From Siphlonurus alternatus (Eukaryota; Arthropoda; Insecta; Ephemeroptera; Siphlonuridae): a DNA stretch of 64,000 bases. The notes beneath the pieces were generated by a model. The model was not told the DNA's origin and did no database searches. It saw only the letters and a list, made by a program, of their open reading frames with translations. Position numbers and translations under genes: made by a program. Of this stretch, positions 47,828-59,959 are shown one piece after another (position 1 is the first letter of the stretch; every line of letters starts with the position of its first letter). Where the stretch lies: assembly GCA_949825025.1 (NCBI GenBank), contig OX463781.1, forward strand, positions 33,741,221-33,805,220, in the 5' to 3' direction.

Positions 47828-48296
47828 ATGGACGTGGAGGAATCGAACATCAGCTGGATTCTGGCGCTGCAGCTCACCACGCTGGCCAGCATCGCCACGG
47901 GCATTCTGCTGTACCTCGTGTGTTCGGGGCGTAATTCGCGCGCTGGACGCAGGAAGATCTGCGGACCGATTTACTACTATGAGACGGACCCCGCGTGCGC
48001 CTCAGAGTGTGGGGCGGGACGGGCCGTGCTAGTGACGGCGTGTGATGGTGCACTGGGCCTGCAGGTGGCCAAGCACCTACACGGGCTGGGCTTCAGGGTG
48101 TTCGCCGGTTTCAGGGAGCCCGAAAAAAGCGCGGCGGCACAGCTCCTCGTCGCTTCCACCACCCCCACGATCGTGGGTGACGAGGCCACGTCTGTGAGGC
48201 CACCTGTGTGTCCCATCAAGCTGGACGTGACGCGAGAGGATCTCCTGCACGAGGCTGTCGACCTCGTCCGAAGACACCTGCCTGCCAACCAGCAAG
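47828..48296 (+). CDS. First coding exon of a membrane-anchored short-chain dehydrogenase/reductase (SDR9C/retinol-dehydrogenase-like), partial
   Basis: The exon encodes 156 residues plus one base of the next codon. It starts at an ATG preceded by AAG in a GC-rich leader and ends at a splice donor, CAAG|GTAGGC (GT at 48297), giving a phase-1 intron. Residues about 8-33 form a hydrophobic, probably N-terminal membrane anchor (ISWILALQLTTLASIATGIL). It is followed by basic residues 35-43. Residues 66-95 are the first beta-alpha-beta unit of a Rossmann fold (AVLVTACDGALG, then FRVFAGF). LDVT at 132-135 is the usual SDR adenine-side motif, and the exon stops just where the conserved (G)LW..VNNAG strand would begin. 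Family knowledge: these are NAD(P)-dependent oxidoreductases of steroids, retinoids or short hydroxy acids on ER or mitochondrial membranes; insect relatives include Drosophila CG8888 and shroud. Odd: the usual TGxxxGxG is TACDGALG, so the first glycine is alanine. The catalytic YxxxK lies in unseen exons. GC3 is very high against an AT-rich background. Confidence 0.82.
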
Positions 48297-51084
48297 GTAG
48301 GCACCCTGGGGAACAGGGGAGGGGGGAGTGAGGGGCCTGAGACCACCCGAGGATTAGGTCGAAGAGTCCCGCACTTCACCTGAAGAGTACAAACTTCATT
48401 CGAGTTTTCCCTGCATAAGCATTAATTTTTAAAAAAAATAGTGCCACCATAGTATTTATTATTTTTTTTTTTTTAATATAATAGCACTGGAGGTTTACAC
48501 ACTTTCTGGCAGCTCTGATTTAAGTGATTTCATATGATTTTCTTATTTCAGCAACTTATTATTGTCCTGGTCCTATTGCGTTTGTAAACATATACATGAC
48601 TTTTATTATCAGTCTATATAATGCGACTCAAGACCCACCCCAAAGTTCGGTAATTTAGTGACGATATTTTCTGGTCCAGCACCTGCAATGCCGTCAAGTC
48701 GGCTCTAGGCAAGCTCGCGCCCAGAATGATCCCAGAAAAAATCGACGAATGCCTTTAACCGGCGTAAAAATAAAGGCCTCATTCTAAATACATGCACGAA
48801 ACAAAAATAATAATTAGCGTGCAATTATTTTCAAGGGTGGAATATAAACCGACCTTCCTCCAGGTGTAATGTTTGGTTCATTGCAGTTTTGTTATATTAT
48901 AATATAAAACATATATTAAATGCAGAATAGCTTTCAATTTTTTTTTAATATATAAATTCTCTATCTAAAACGAGTTGACAGCAAAATAAATCCTAGCTTT
49001 CCCTTCATGCTGCAGCATTCCACTCGGGTAAATAAATCCTTTTTCAGACTTAATTTAATCGAACACCTGTGCGAAAGTCTCTGCTTGGCAACTGTCGATT
49101 GCAATAAAAAGCCTTAGTGATAAAGTGTTCCAAGTTATTGTTATCTGCTGCGAAGAATGATGGTATTACATATTACTTACTTCATGCATGCATGGCTCCG
49201 TATACGTAAGAAATAATATAGCTGTGATTTTCCGTTCTCAATATTTATTATTGTAATTTTTTTAACTGTAATGTACATGTTCATAAATTTATATAAAACA
49301 ATATCATCATTTATATACTAGCATTAAAACAAGACTAGTTATAACAAAGTCACATAAAACACAAGTGCATTTGAACATTTTAAATGGAAATAAAGTCTTA
49401 ACTCAAGTAAAATGAAACCAGGACTCTCTGAAGTCAATAAAAACAATATTTATAATTATAAGCATTAAAATATAATTCAATTTATTTCTGTCTTCAATTT
49501 ACATAATTTACATAAATTGTAATATAATATAAATCACGACAGTTGTTTATTATAGAATAAAATCAATAAATAGAGGTAAAAAATTGCCAATAACAATCAC
49601 CGTGATAAAATATACATTTTCACATTCAGAATGGCCATATGCATGCAGCAGGCACAATAAAATACAATAGGTAAATTAATCATAATTGAAATCAATCAAT
49701 AGACTCTATATTATACAGTATATTATCAACCTTCCATCTGTATTAGAGCCAATCAATCAATTTTATATACATATAAGTATATCAAGTACGTCATTGCTAT
49801 GGAATCACCTGCAAAAATTAATTATTTTTAGTGTGCGATTGATTGAAATCAACAGTAAAACTATCACGCTTCAATGCATGCGCGCATGACGGTGTACTGT
49901 TATTGAATTCCATTAATGTTATTATTACATAAACACAATGTTGCGTGACGAATCCAAGACAATATGCGTGGACAAAGGGTTATGTCGCACGACGTGATCA
50001 CACCGGGAGGTCACGGATGGGTGCCCCAGTGTCCAGAAACTAAGGTCACGCGGCATCACGCCCATGTACTGTTACAACTATTAGGTGCATGGCTCTCAAG
50101 AACTAGGTGGCTTATAATGTGGGATATTATAGGTGGGCCGAATATAAGAGAGGCGGTGGACTGCATGATGAGCAATAATTGATATGAGGGGCGAACTGTT
50201 TTATTGATATATGGAGCTGTCGAGATGTCATCTTGACAGTTTTGTCATCTTCTAAAGTACGCAGGGTCAACAAGGTGATTTAAGACCCTATAGGTGTAGC
50301 TTCAGCTCGATTGTTTTACAGTTTTTAATCACAGATATTTTATAACTTAATGGTTTATATTCCATTCGAAGGCATTTTTGACTTTTTAATGTTTTAATAA
50401 ACAATTATACGTGTCGGGTTTTAATTCAAAATGTATATTTCATAAAAAAAATTAATGATATTATATAAAATAAAAATTGGAATTAAGAATACGCATTAAC
50501 GTTGTACAGCACAACATACAGCTAAATTATACAGTATTATATATAAATAGCAACGACCGCACACATTTCTTTTAAATTTCTTACAAAGTGGAAGCAATCT
50601 TGAGGTTCTTTATTGCTTTCAATATTCAATTTTTATAAATTTGATTGACCCTTACCTTTTATTACTAAAAACAGGAACAAAAATTGTTGTAATATATATA
50701 TACTTTTTTAATGCCACAATTTGTTTGTACTGTCTTAATCTTTCCTTTTTTTTTTAATTATTATGTACTCAATATTTGTAATACATGTATTAGGTAAAAT
50801 AATAAAATAAATAAATTTACATAGTTTAATAGTAGATCAGTTAGCTTAACTCCAGATTGCAGATTTGCTTTGTTTTGAGAAAACTTGTTTTTTTCTTATA
50901 TTTTGAGTATTTCGAGTATTATTCAATAGTGGATAATACTCGAAAATAGTGGGAGGGCATATCTTATACATAGGTGATGATTGACAATAGTGATTGCAAT
51001 AGTGAATAACCATCAGTACAGATTTTTTTTTTCAATTCTAGTCGATGTTAGCAGTAAGTAAATATTGTAATATACTGCATGCAC
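48297..51084 (+). other. Start of SDR intron 1 (no exon 2 found)
   Basis: The donor GTAGGC at 48297 opens a long AT-rich stretch. I searched the downstream window on the plus strand for codons of the expected VNNAG and YxxxK blocks and found no convincing match. A GC-rich tract continues to about 48375, and a smaller one lies at 49960-50060. No other gene signal is visible here. If the gene is intact, intron 1 may run past the end of the window. Confidence 0.4.
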
Positions 51085-51392
51085 TAAATTTTTAGATGCT
51101 GAATTGGTTTCAGTACTTTATGTCAGTACAAAATTGCTCCAGTTTCGTCTTACATCCAGCACTTTTGACCTATAAAACACTTAATCCAAGTACAAATTTG
51201 GTACTGAAAAAATAAATTCAATTTTTTACTTTTTTTGACTCTCTTTTTTCAGTACCAAATTTGTACTTGGAATAAGTGTTTTATAGGTCAAAAGTGCTGG
51301 ATGTAAGACGAAACTGGAGAAATTTTATACTGATTGAAGCAATTTTGTATACTGACATAAAGTACTGTAACCAATTCAGCATCTAAAAATTT
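51085..51392. mobile_element. 308-bp palindromic MITE
   Basis: TAAATTTTTAGATGCTGAAT and ATTCAGCATCTAAAAATTTA are perfect ends. Inner arms include AGTACAAATTTGGTACTG and GTCTTACATCCAGCACTTT with complements. One arm contains a ~15-bp insertion (ATACTGATTGAAGC). No relative seen elsewhere in the window. Lies in the presumed SDR intron. Confidence 0.8.
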
Positions 51393-51424
51393 ATTGTGGC
51401 GCGCATGCATGCTCTTTTCTTAAT

Positions 51425-51500
51425 ATGTTATATGGTGGTGCCCAATCGAACTCCTGACCCTCGATGTAATAGGCTTGTTCGGCTCGACCTACTAAACACA
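51425..51500 (-). mobile_element. Weak tRNA-like sequence
   Basis: Minus-strand TAGTAGGTCGAGCCGAAC followed by GTCAGGAGTTCGATTGGGC resembles A and B boxes of a decayed tRNA-derived SINE. Low information. Confidence 0.25.
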
Positions 51501-54316
51501 AACATGCAAACAAGTTCCCATTGTAATTACGTTAATCTTTGATGACCATTAAATAGCCGACAAGGCCGTGTCCAAGTTTTGCTGGGAATTAACTAATTGT
51601 CCGCGAGTTTTGTAATAATTATAATAACAACAGGCATTGCATGGAACAATGCCTCTATCCTTGTTATGTATGCATGAACTGCATGAACTACATAACTATT
51701 ATAGACAACAAGTAATACAGCTATATGCAAAGTGAATATAAGAGCATGGCTTCATTCACCTTTTAACGATGAAGAGACACTTACATAATTTACAGTTCTA
51801 TATATATATACATACATTTTAATTTAATTTGAGAAAATATTAGCATAGTAAATTTAATTAAAGTCTTAGAACAAAGCCACCTCTTAATTGCTTTATTACT
51901 TTATACTTTATTTTGATAATTGTTGGAGCGGAGTAAATAAAAATGAGCTGAAACGGCTGAAATAAAAACTTTGAAGAAGCGCTAATTTCAAAATTGTCGC
52001 GTCAGACTGCTGAATGGAAGAACGACTCAAGAACGAGAATAGAAAATTGCTAATAACAATTGCGTCATTGTTGCTACATTTGATGACAACAATGCATGGA
52101 AATAGCTGCTTGTTAAATTTATTCCCACATGCTCGCACATTGCAAGCAATCTCGCACTACAAGGCACGTCCTGGCAGTGACAGCTTGGCGACAATCGAGC
52201 CGCGCCGAGCGTTCCCTCCACCATGGATGGCATGCACTCGGGAACAAATTTTTTTGGGGCTCAGTGAGGCATCCCGCATAACATTTTGTAATTTTAAAGA
52301 GGGCATGCTTTGTGATGGAAAACTTTCTTGATTGGCGATATCGATTGCTCGCACTTCTCTGTAATCCAAATTGAAAAACCTTTGAAGAAAGAATTGAAAT
52401 TTGTATATTTCTGCTAAATTCTGCTGACAAAAAACAGTAATTACATACTCAAGGTAATGGTCTGTTTACTGAAGAGCAGAGATTGACGTAGATATATATA
52501 TAGACTTTATTATTGTTAAAATTCAACTCTTCCTTTCATGGATTCATGAATGTACTTTCATAAACAAGCAAAAAACTAAACAGTTCTTTATAGGAGGAAT
52601 TAAGCAAGTAAGTAGTATACAATGACTTAATTTCAAATTTTCATGAAGCAACAAATCTAAACAATATAACGAGCTGTTTGTTCATCAGTTCTTGCATAAT
52701 TATTCACAGAATTATAATTAAGTTTAAGTAAACATGTTTTTACAGTAAGTTATCACATTTGTCGACACAAAAGTCTTGGCCACGACGAGCCTGAGGGCGT
52801 CACGATGGCACACAAACCGCGCGCAGATTGAAGGCTAACTACAATTCCAATATTCCTACCATGCGCTTAAATTATCGACGACTTTTATTGCTTGAGCACA
52901 AACCGTGTCAGAGAAGTGAGAAATAATTTTAGAATAATTTAATTTTAGAATTTCATTATTATACGTTGCACAATAACAATTCTCACACTTCACTTCTGTT
53001 TGTCGTCCTTCGCATTCCTAGCGTGCATGTTGTTGCCATCAGAATTGTTTTGGTTACAATTCATTATGTCAATTGTTTTTATCAAACGATTAGGAATATG
53101 ACATCATAATACAAATTAATATGATCGTGATATTTTAACAATAATGGAATTGTAAATAAATTGAATCGACGGGAAAGTGCTACAAATTATAAATTGTGAG
53201 GGAAGAAAAAAGAGCAGCCAGCTAGTGCTTGCAAATTAAAAAGTTATAGGCTCACTACACACGTTCGTACTGTCCTGTGAGATGCCAAGAGTAAATTATA
53301 ATTTTATTAAAGACAATTCTTCCGATACTTTCGAAAAGCTGTCGCAATTTTATATACAACAGTGCACAGAAACTATTATAACACGCATGTATAGTGCACG
53401 CATGTGACGTGCTGTGTATCGACCTCAACGACGACAACTGTCGTCTACCAATTATCGTGTTAATTGTCACCTCAACAACAGCTAACGTCTGCAGTAAGGG
53501 TCAAATTTCCATATTTAACACGTTAAATAACATCTCTCAGGAATTTCAGCGTGGGTTTGTTTAGGAGCATCGTCAGAACTCGCTAACCGCGCGGGCAAAT
53601 TAGGGCTGACACACAACTCAATATTTCTGCTAGATGGGAAGAGAAACCGCGAGAAACCGAGCCTGATACTTATTAATCAAGCTGAGAATTGTGTGCTGGA
53701 ACCCGAGCCGATTTCCTCTCATGCCCGACATTGTTGTGTTTTTGTCCTTCACGCATCGACGAATGATTTTTTTTTAATTCAATTATACTAATTATTTCTC
53801 TGAGAATATTATAACAGATGAAGTAATAATAATGAATTAGAAAGTTGGCGATAAATATTCAATAGGTTGAATGTTTTGATGACCTCAGAACCATCGTTAA
53901 AGAAACAGGAAGGGTTTATGAATTTAAATATTGGTGATAAATTGCTAGATGAGTGAATAAAAAAAAATAATAAATAAAATACCAACCACTCAAGCGCGAC
54001 AGAGGTAAGATACAAGGCTGCAATGCATGTATTTTTATGTTTACTGCGAGCCTAAATACTAAATTCTCCACCGTGCGAAGTCTGTGAGTACAAAGTACAA
54101 TGCTAGCAATGTAACATGAATTACATTAACTTGTGTCTTGTATTTAATATATAGAGTAATAAGATATAATGTATCGTAAATATATATAATAGTACGACGT
54201 GATGTAAAGCTTTTATCTCGCCAACTATGAACAAATTGATCAAAAGTGAATTATATACCATTTTTTATGTAAACAAATACGAAACATATATATATATATA
54301 AGCTACAAAATTAGGT
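51501..54316. other. Presumed intronic or intergenic DNA
   Basis: No exon recognised. The ORFs at 52014-52430 on both strands show no domain. GC-richer patches lie at 52140-52240, 52770-52830 and 53550-53760. Confidence 0.35.
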
Positions 54317-54385
54317 TATAATTATCAGAGAAAAGTTAATAATTAACTTCATTATTGTTATTAACTTTTCTCTGGTATTATAATA
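54317..54385. repeat. Near-perfect palindrome, ~69 bp
   Basis: CAGAGAAAAGTTAATAA faces TTATTAACTTTTCTCTG with a ~15-nt spacer; the arms extend imperfectly outward (TTATAATTAT/GTATTATAA). Confidence 0.75.
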
Positions 54386-54489
54386 TCTTAGTTTGTTATT
54401 TTTAATTAGCAAAGCATCAAGATGTTGTATAGAATCTATCCTGCATGAGTATAGAAATTAAAAATAAAAACTTTATTGACATTATTGCA

Positions 54490-54542
54490 GTATTAGGTAT
54501 TAATGAATAATATGTACTATATTATTCATTAATACCTAATAC
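54490..54542. repeat. 53-bp perfect hairpin
   Basis: 24-base arms (54490-54513 and 54519-54542) are perfectly complementary around the loop GTACT. Confidence 0.9.
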
Positions 54543-57500
54543 CAATTATTTTATTATTTATTATTAACATATAGCCATATATGTGCGTAATTAGTTACAG
54601 GACAGGGCAAAAAAAAATTACTAATACATATAGGTTTTGATTAACGCTCAACATTGCTCTATTTTAATTGCAATTTCATGTTAGTGGTCACGTGACGACA
54701 TTGGCGAACACGGAAACGCAGATGCCCACGGCCGGCCCGCGGGACTGTGGGCGAACAGCAGTTGGGTCAGGTCAGCTGATTGCCGGGCGGGTCGTTCACC
54801 TCTCAGCATTTCCTGGGACCAAATTAGAACACAATTAACTATTGATCGTACAATTAATGTTTATATTAGTGAAGACTGCCCTTGGAATTTCTTGCGATGG
54901 GTAATTTATTTACACCTTTCAAAATACACCAGTCGCTCGTGCAAGCAAATTAAACAATTAAATTTTTAGAAAAGATACGTGTGTCATTTTAACTTTTAAA
55001 GTAATTGCTTATTGAAACGTACACCTTTAATTGTTACTATCGGAACGTTACCCTGACTGAGTTAATTACTGCCAAGAGGAGAGCATGATCTTGATCTTCA
55101 CCCCCATAAGAGGTGTCCCCCCGTCACCTAAAAAAATGCATTATGAGACCAACGCCTTTCTTCCCTCCCTCCTCTGCCCTAATAGAATAATTTGGTAAAG
55201 CCGGAGGGGGAAGGGTCAAACTTGTGTTAGCACCAAACTTTTTTGCAATGATGGTCACGTGAAGAAGTAAAATCTATCCGACAAAGTGAAGTAACTTTTT
55301 ATTTTTTTACAATCATTAGCAAATAATAACAATAGAAAGAATATTACTAAATATAATTTTCAATTTGACGCTCCCATGCGTGCATATTTTAATAAATATA
55401 ATAATTAACCTTGCTTTAAAAATTGTAAGCTTATATAAAAAAAAAAATTATTGGCACACATATATTGGTGAATCGTAAAACCGAGCTCTTCAGAGAAAAT
55501 TGTCATGGACAAGCGCGGAGAGAAGTATGGACTTAAGAATGTCAATACTTCGACAACTAATTTTCACCGCACTTGTGTTTGATGTCTATATTTATTAAGT
55601 ACACTTTGGAACCACAAAATTGTTACTGCTTACTTTCTGAACATTTTCATAGATTCTATATAGACTTGGACGCTTTGGGGATGGCTATATATAGACCGGT
55701 ACTTTTTAACTTCTCCCAAAATTGCAAATCTCTTGTGCGTCTTCTTACATCAGTCAGGGTAACATTCCGTCCGACCCGAGATGTACATCTTGGCATTGAG
55801 CAGCCCATCCTTCGGCTCATTTGAATACCCTGCTGGTGAGCTCAGCCAGGCTATTCTCGCACAAGGTGCGCCAAGGTCGCTCGCGGCATCCTGAGTCCTC
55901 CCAGATAAGACGGTGTGGGAGCCATTGTTGTCAAAACACGCGTATACTGGGGCCATTGTTGCGCAACAGACGACAATGCAGCTGTGCAGCTCGGTGCATC
56001 TTATATGGAGGGGCACTCAGAAACGTTCTCAGAATATTAATAACCATAAAATTGTACAGTGAACGTAAAGTAAATAAAGCTCCGTGCTTTAATTTTTGAG
56101 CTGCTTTGAAGCTTGTATAAATAGAGAGCTTTTCAAAAGAGGGGATTATTAAAGAATTTTTAATTATTTTTTTTTTTATCAAAGAGATTATAATCCTTGT
56201 AGGTTTGACGAAAATCTCAGTATTGTTGTCGCACCCTTAACTTCGAATAATTTTTTTATTTTTATTTTTTTTTTTTTTTTCAAAAATTGGTTCAGTTCTG
56301 CATGAGATTTCAAAGACTAAAATTCATAACTTTCCAAACACTACTTATCTCGCCAACAAAGCGTGATTACTTTAATATTTTTATGTGGCAAGGTCAGTTT
56401 GGTGTTAATATCTAAATTAAATTAATTTGATCCAATTGTTAGAGAAAGTTTTAGTATGTGTTTGCAATAATGGTTTCATAAACTTTATTATTGAACAGTA
56501 TAAGGCAAGTAATTGTTGTTAATTGTGTTACCAAACCAGAACTTGCTAAAATCAGGAATGACTGCAGAAATTTGTACACTGGAAATCTCAAAAAGCATCA
56601 ACGCCCACTTTTGACAGGTGGGCGTGGCCCCTGACTTTCCATTTGCACTCCAACTAGAAAAGAGATTTCGTGTTTTTGAGCTCGATGCGGATATAACATG
56701 CATGTATGTTTGAAGATGAACAACCACGCATCTCTTTATTTACTGTTGGAATTCAATGTAAATAGCTGAAACTACTGTATATACCGTAACCATAGTGTCC
56801 TAATTGTTGTCACAGCTGGCTCTTTATTATATAAAGTTACATACTCTCGAGTGCAACTGGACTCTTCAACATAACGATATTTACCGTATAGTCTTTATTA
56901 TGTAGGAATGAAATATCACGGAAACGTTTATACTTAAACATCTTGCTTCCACCATATTGAGACGGACTAGTAGTATTAAGTTCCCTCAACCCGTTACAAT
57001 TTAGAATTTATTTTCAGTATTTAAGCCTCTATATTTGTAATCATGCAAAAGGTGCATCGTCTTTCTGAAATATCCCCAAATACATCATATATCATCAAGA
57101 AGAAATTGTACGATGCTCTTATCAATTAAAATTGATGACATTTAAATTTTCATCAATTATTTGTGATTGTGAGACTATATACTATATAGATATATAACCG
57201 ACTTTGAAGTTGCATTACAAAGGTGGTCACATTATACCAAGTCCCAATTCCCGACACGTCCCTCTGTAAGGACTGTGCTCCCTGGCCGGCCCCTCTCACC
57301 GCAGCAGCACACCTGTTTGTGTGGTGATGCAAGCTGCTGTAGTAGTCGCTAATTGGCATTCCGAGCACGCACGGCGCCGAGGTGGCACAAAAAACGGCAC
57401 TCTTTCTTATATTAGATCCAAATGTTGCTGTTGGCCTTAAATGTCAGTAATTACAATATCTCATCAGTTGTAATAGCTCTCCGGTGAAATCAATAAGGTT

Positions 57501-59890
57501 TTCAAAGAACGTCAGTGTATTTTTCTACATAAAAAAAATAGTTTGGTATATCAACCAATGAGGGCACATGTCATATTGTTGAAAAATCATGCATGTGTAC
57601 ACAAAGTACACAAACTTAAGTTTTTTTTTGTTTGAAAAATCGACATTAAGACACAAACGTCTTGAAAAGTCACTGCATGGTTCAAGCCAAAATGAAAATT
57701 TTACACCATGAATTAAATAACAATTTGCTTTGTAGTTTTATCATGTGTGGAAGTTAGCGTATGAATCCCAATAAGTGAAACAGCTTACATGTAGACAAGT
57801 TTATGAAAAAATCATGGTGTTTTTAATATTCAATATAATAGAAATGAAAAGTTTTGAAGTTAAAAGTAAACAGTCTGATGAGAGTCATGCAATCGATGCG
57901 CACTTGTTATTACAGGTTTTACTGCACGGCTAGCGTATCATTACAGTAATTTCATTTAAATTATCGTCTGGTAAGACGTTGCAACTTTCGCCCCAGTAAA
58001 GTGATCTCTGTAATTACTGCTGCGTACACGATCATCATTGCTTGCAGATGCTCATCAAAAAGGAAAGTAATTGCTATATGATGTGCGAGAGTTTCTCTTT
58101 TTTTTTTTTATAATTTTGGCTCTTTAGACCACCATCAAAATATTAAGTTAAGTCGATTCTTATCAAATTTACCTACTCTAGTAATTTCTAATTGAAATGA
58201 TTTCTAAAAAGCATTATTATAATAGAGAGTTAATTAATTTGTGTTAGATTACGCATAGCTTTCAAGATAAAATTCGGATGATTGATATTAAGATCTTTAG
58301 TTTTTTTTTTTTGCGACTGTTACATTGATTGATTATAAATAAATTACTGTCTGATATGAATGAATATTTGAAATAGAAAAAATAATTTACTGTAACAAAA
58401 ATATTGATAAGTGCATGGTAAGCAAATATATTGAATATCCTATTTTCATGCACTATATATAATCAACGTTTTGCCACTTCAAACCTTTATCCATTTTTTA
58501 TTGAATCATTTCACTGATAATTAAGTTAATGATATATCTAAACCTTCTTGAAAATTGAAAAAGGGTCGCTTGGAACTTATTTTGAAGGAATAAGATGAAA
58601 AGGGACTTTTATCAACTCCAGTAGCTCGTATAAGCAGTATGAAACTATATAGTTTCAAGATCCGTGTGCACCTAGCTTATTCTTTTTAACCAGACATATC
58701 TGCCTCGATTTTCCATCTTTCCTCTCTTTACATATAATGTCAGTTCGCCAAGCTTCAAAATCATACGTTCATTGGTGAAGTTTTTGTCTCTAAAAAAAAA
58801 AAAAAAAAAAAAAAAAATGATATCTGTTCCGAATAAACAAATTAAAAAAAAAAGCTTTACTTCACTAAAATAATGCAAAGGATTGGACTTAAGGTTTAAC
58901 AAAAAGGTTACAAATTAATTTAAGCACGATATGCTATAACCTTGCCGCTTTTATTATAGTTTTGATCAATAAATGTGCCGTTTACAGTTATTGAGTTAAC
59001 AGTAAGTTATTGGCAATCCGTGCCATCGCAATAAATTTTCTAGCCCTCTAAATATAGCAGTAAGAAAATTACACTGGTCAATATAACAAACCTTTCACTT
59101 TTACCAAGCGTAGACCAAGTTTCATTTTCGTACCAGTCTGTTATTGTTGTCAGTAAACAGACGGACTTTTTGTGCACCACATGCGAGAATTTGTGTGGTG
59201 ACGTCAGGGTTCGACCTTAGGACCCTGCTGGCTCATGCAATTGAGCCGCAAGCAAGTTATGTTTTCTCCACGCTTGAAAAAAATATTGGTGCCAACATAG
59301 GTTCAACAGGCCACGATTTCTATAGTTTCATAAACACTTTATTATTTTTTTTTTTTTTTTTTTTTAAATTTTTACAATACTGTTTTGTGCATTTCTCCTA
59401 GCTGACCTGCATGCATGGAAACCCATTCAGTTTGTTATTATTTATACTCCACGCAGTTAAATAATTTATTGAAAAAAAAAAAATACAATTTAATTTAAAT
59501 TCATGTTTAATTGGTTAATAATGATATTTATTGTTAGTGAAGTTGTTTTTAGTCATTTGAGATCATGAAATAAAATAAATGTGTGCTTCGATTGCTGCAT
59601 TACTCGTTCAATTACATTTTACTGCTGCCAATTTTTTCCTATAAATGTAATTTATTTTCAAGGATGTCTACTAAAAACTGTTATTTTACTTATTTTAATT
59701 ATCTGCAGTATATCTATATATTTTTTAAGAAAGTCAGTTGGAAGAATACTAGAACAAAATAACGCATTGCAGGTATTTTTTTTAACCACAACATTCTATA
59801 AAAAAATAGTATCATCTCTCTTTTTCTTTTGAATTCAGTTCCCGTTGCATTATAATTGGAAGCAGTGAGGTGACGCGAAGTGACCGGTCT
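54543..59890. other. Presumed intronic or intergenic DNA
   Basis: GC-rich patches lie at 54680-54820 (TCACGTGACG, CGGCCGGCCCGCGGG), 55080-55250, 55740-56010 and 57230-57400 (GCAGCAGCACACC facing GCTGCTG). Homopolymers: 26 A at 58792-58817 and 21 T at 59345-59365. No exon of the SDR gene or any other recognisable protein. Confidence 0.35.
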
Positions 59891-59894
59891 AATT

Positions 59895-59955
59895 TGCGGA
59901 GTTGATGTAGCATGATCGGGTGAGCGTCTTCCGTGACACTCGGTTCGAGCCCCGC
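59895..59955 (+). mobile_element. tRNA-like SINE head
   Basis: GTAGCATGATCGGGTGAGC (A box with one mismatch) and GGTTCGAGCCCCGCC (perfect B box) are spaced about 35 nt apart. Stems are incomplete, so a tRNA-derived SINE head or tRNA pseudogene rather than a working tRNA. Confidence 0.4.
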
Positions 59956-59959
59956 CTGC

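Noticed and set aside
47977..48379. Minus-strand ORFs of ~100 codons opposite the SDR exon
   Set aside because: Shadows of the GC-rich plus-strand coding exon.
52014..52430. ORFs of up to 105 codons on both strands
   Set aside because: Same-region openings in multiple frames indicate stop-poor composition rather than coding; no domain seen.
55750..56182. Overlapping 83-92-codon ORFs on both strands
   Set aside because: Open frames on both strands over the same GC-richer patch, no splice-bounded structure and no recognisable domain.
59730..59773. Segment coding ..EQNNALQ before GTATTT as an SDR NNAG-type exon
   Set aside because: Lacks the following glycine and the preceding GLW..V context, and the reading frame upstream has no SDR similarity.
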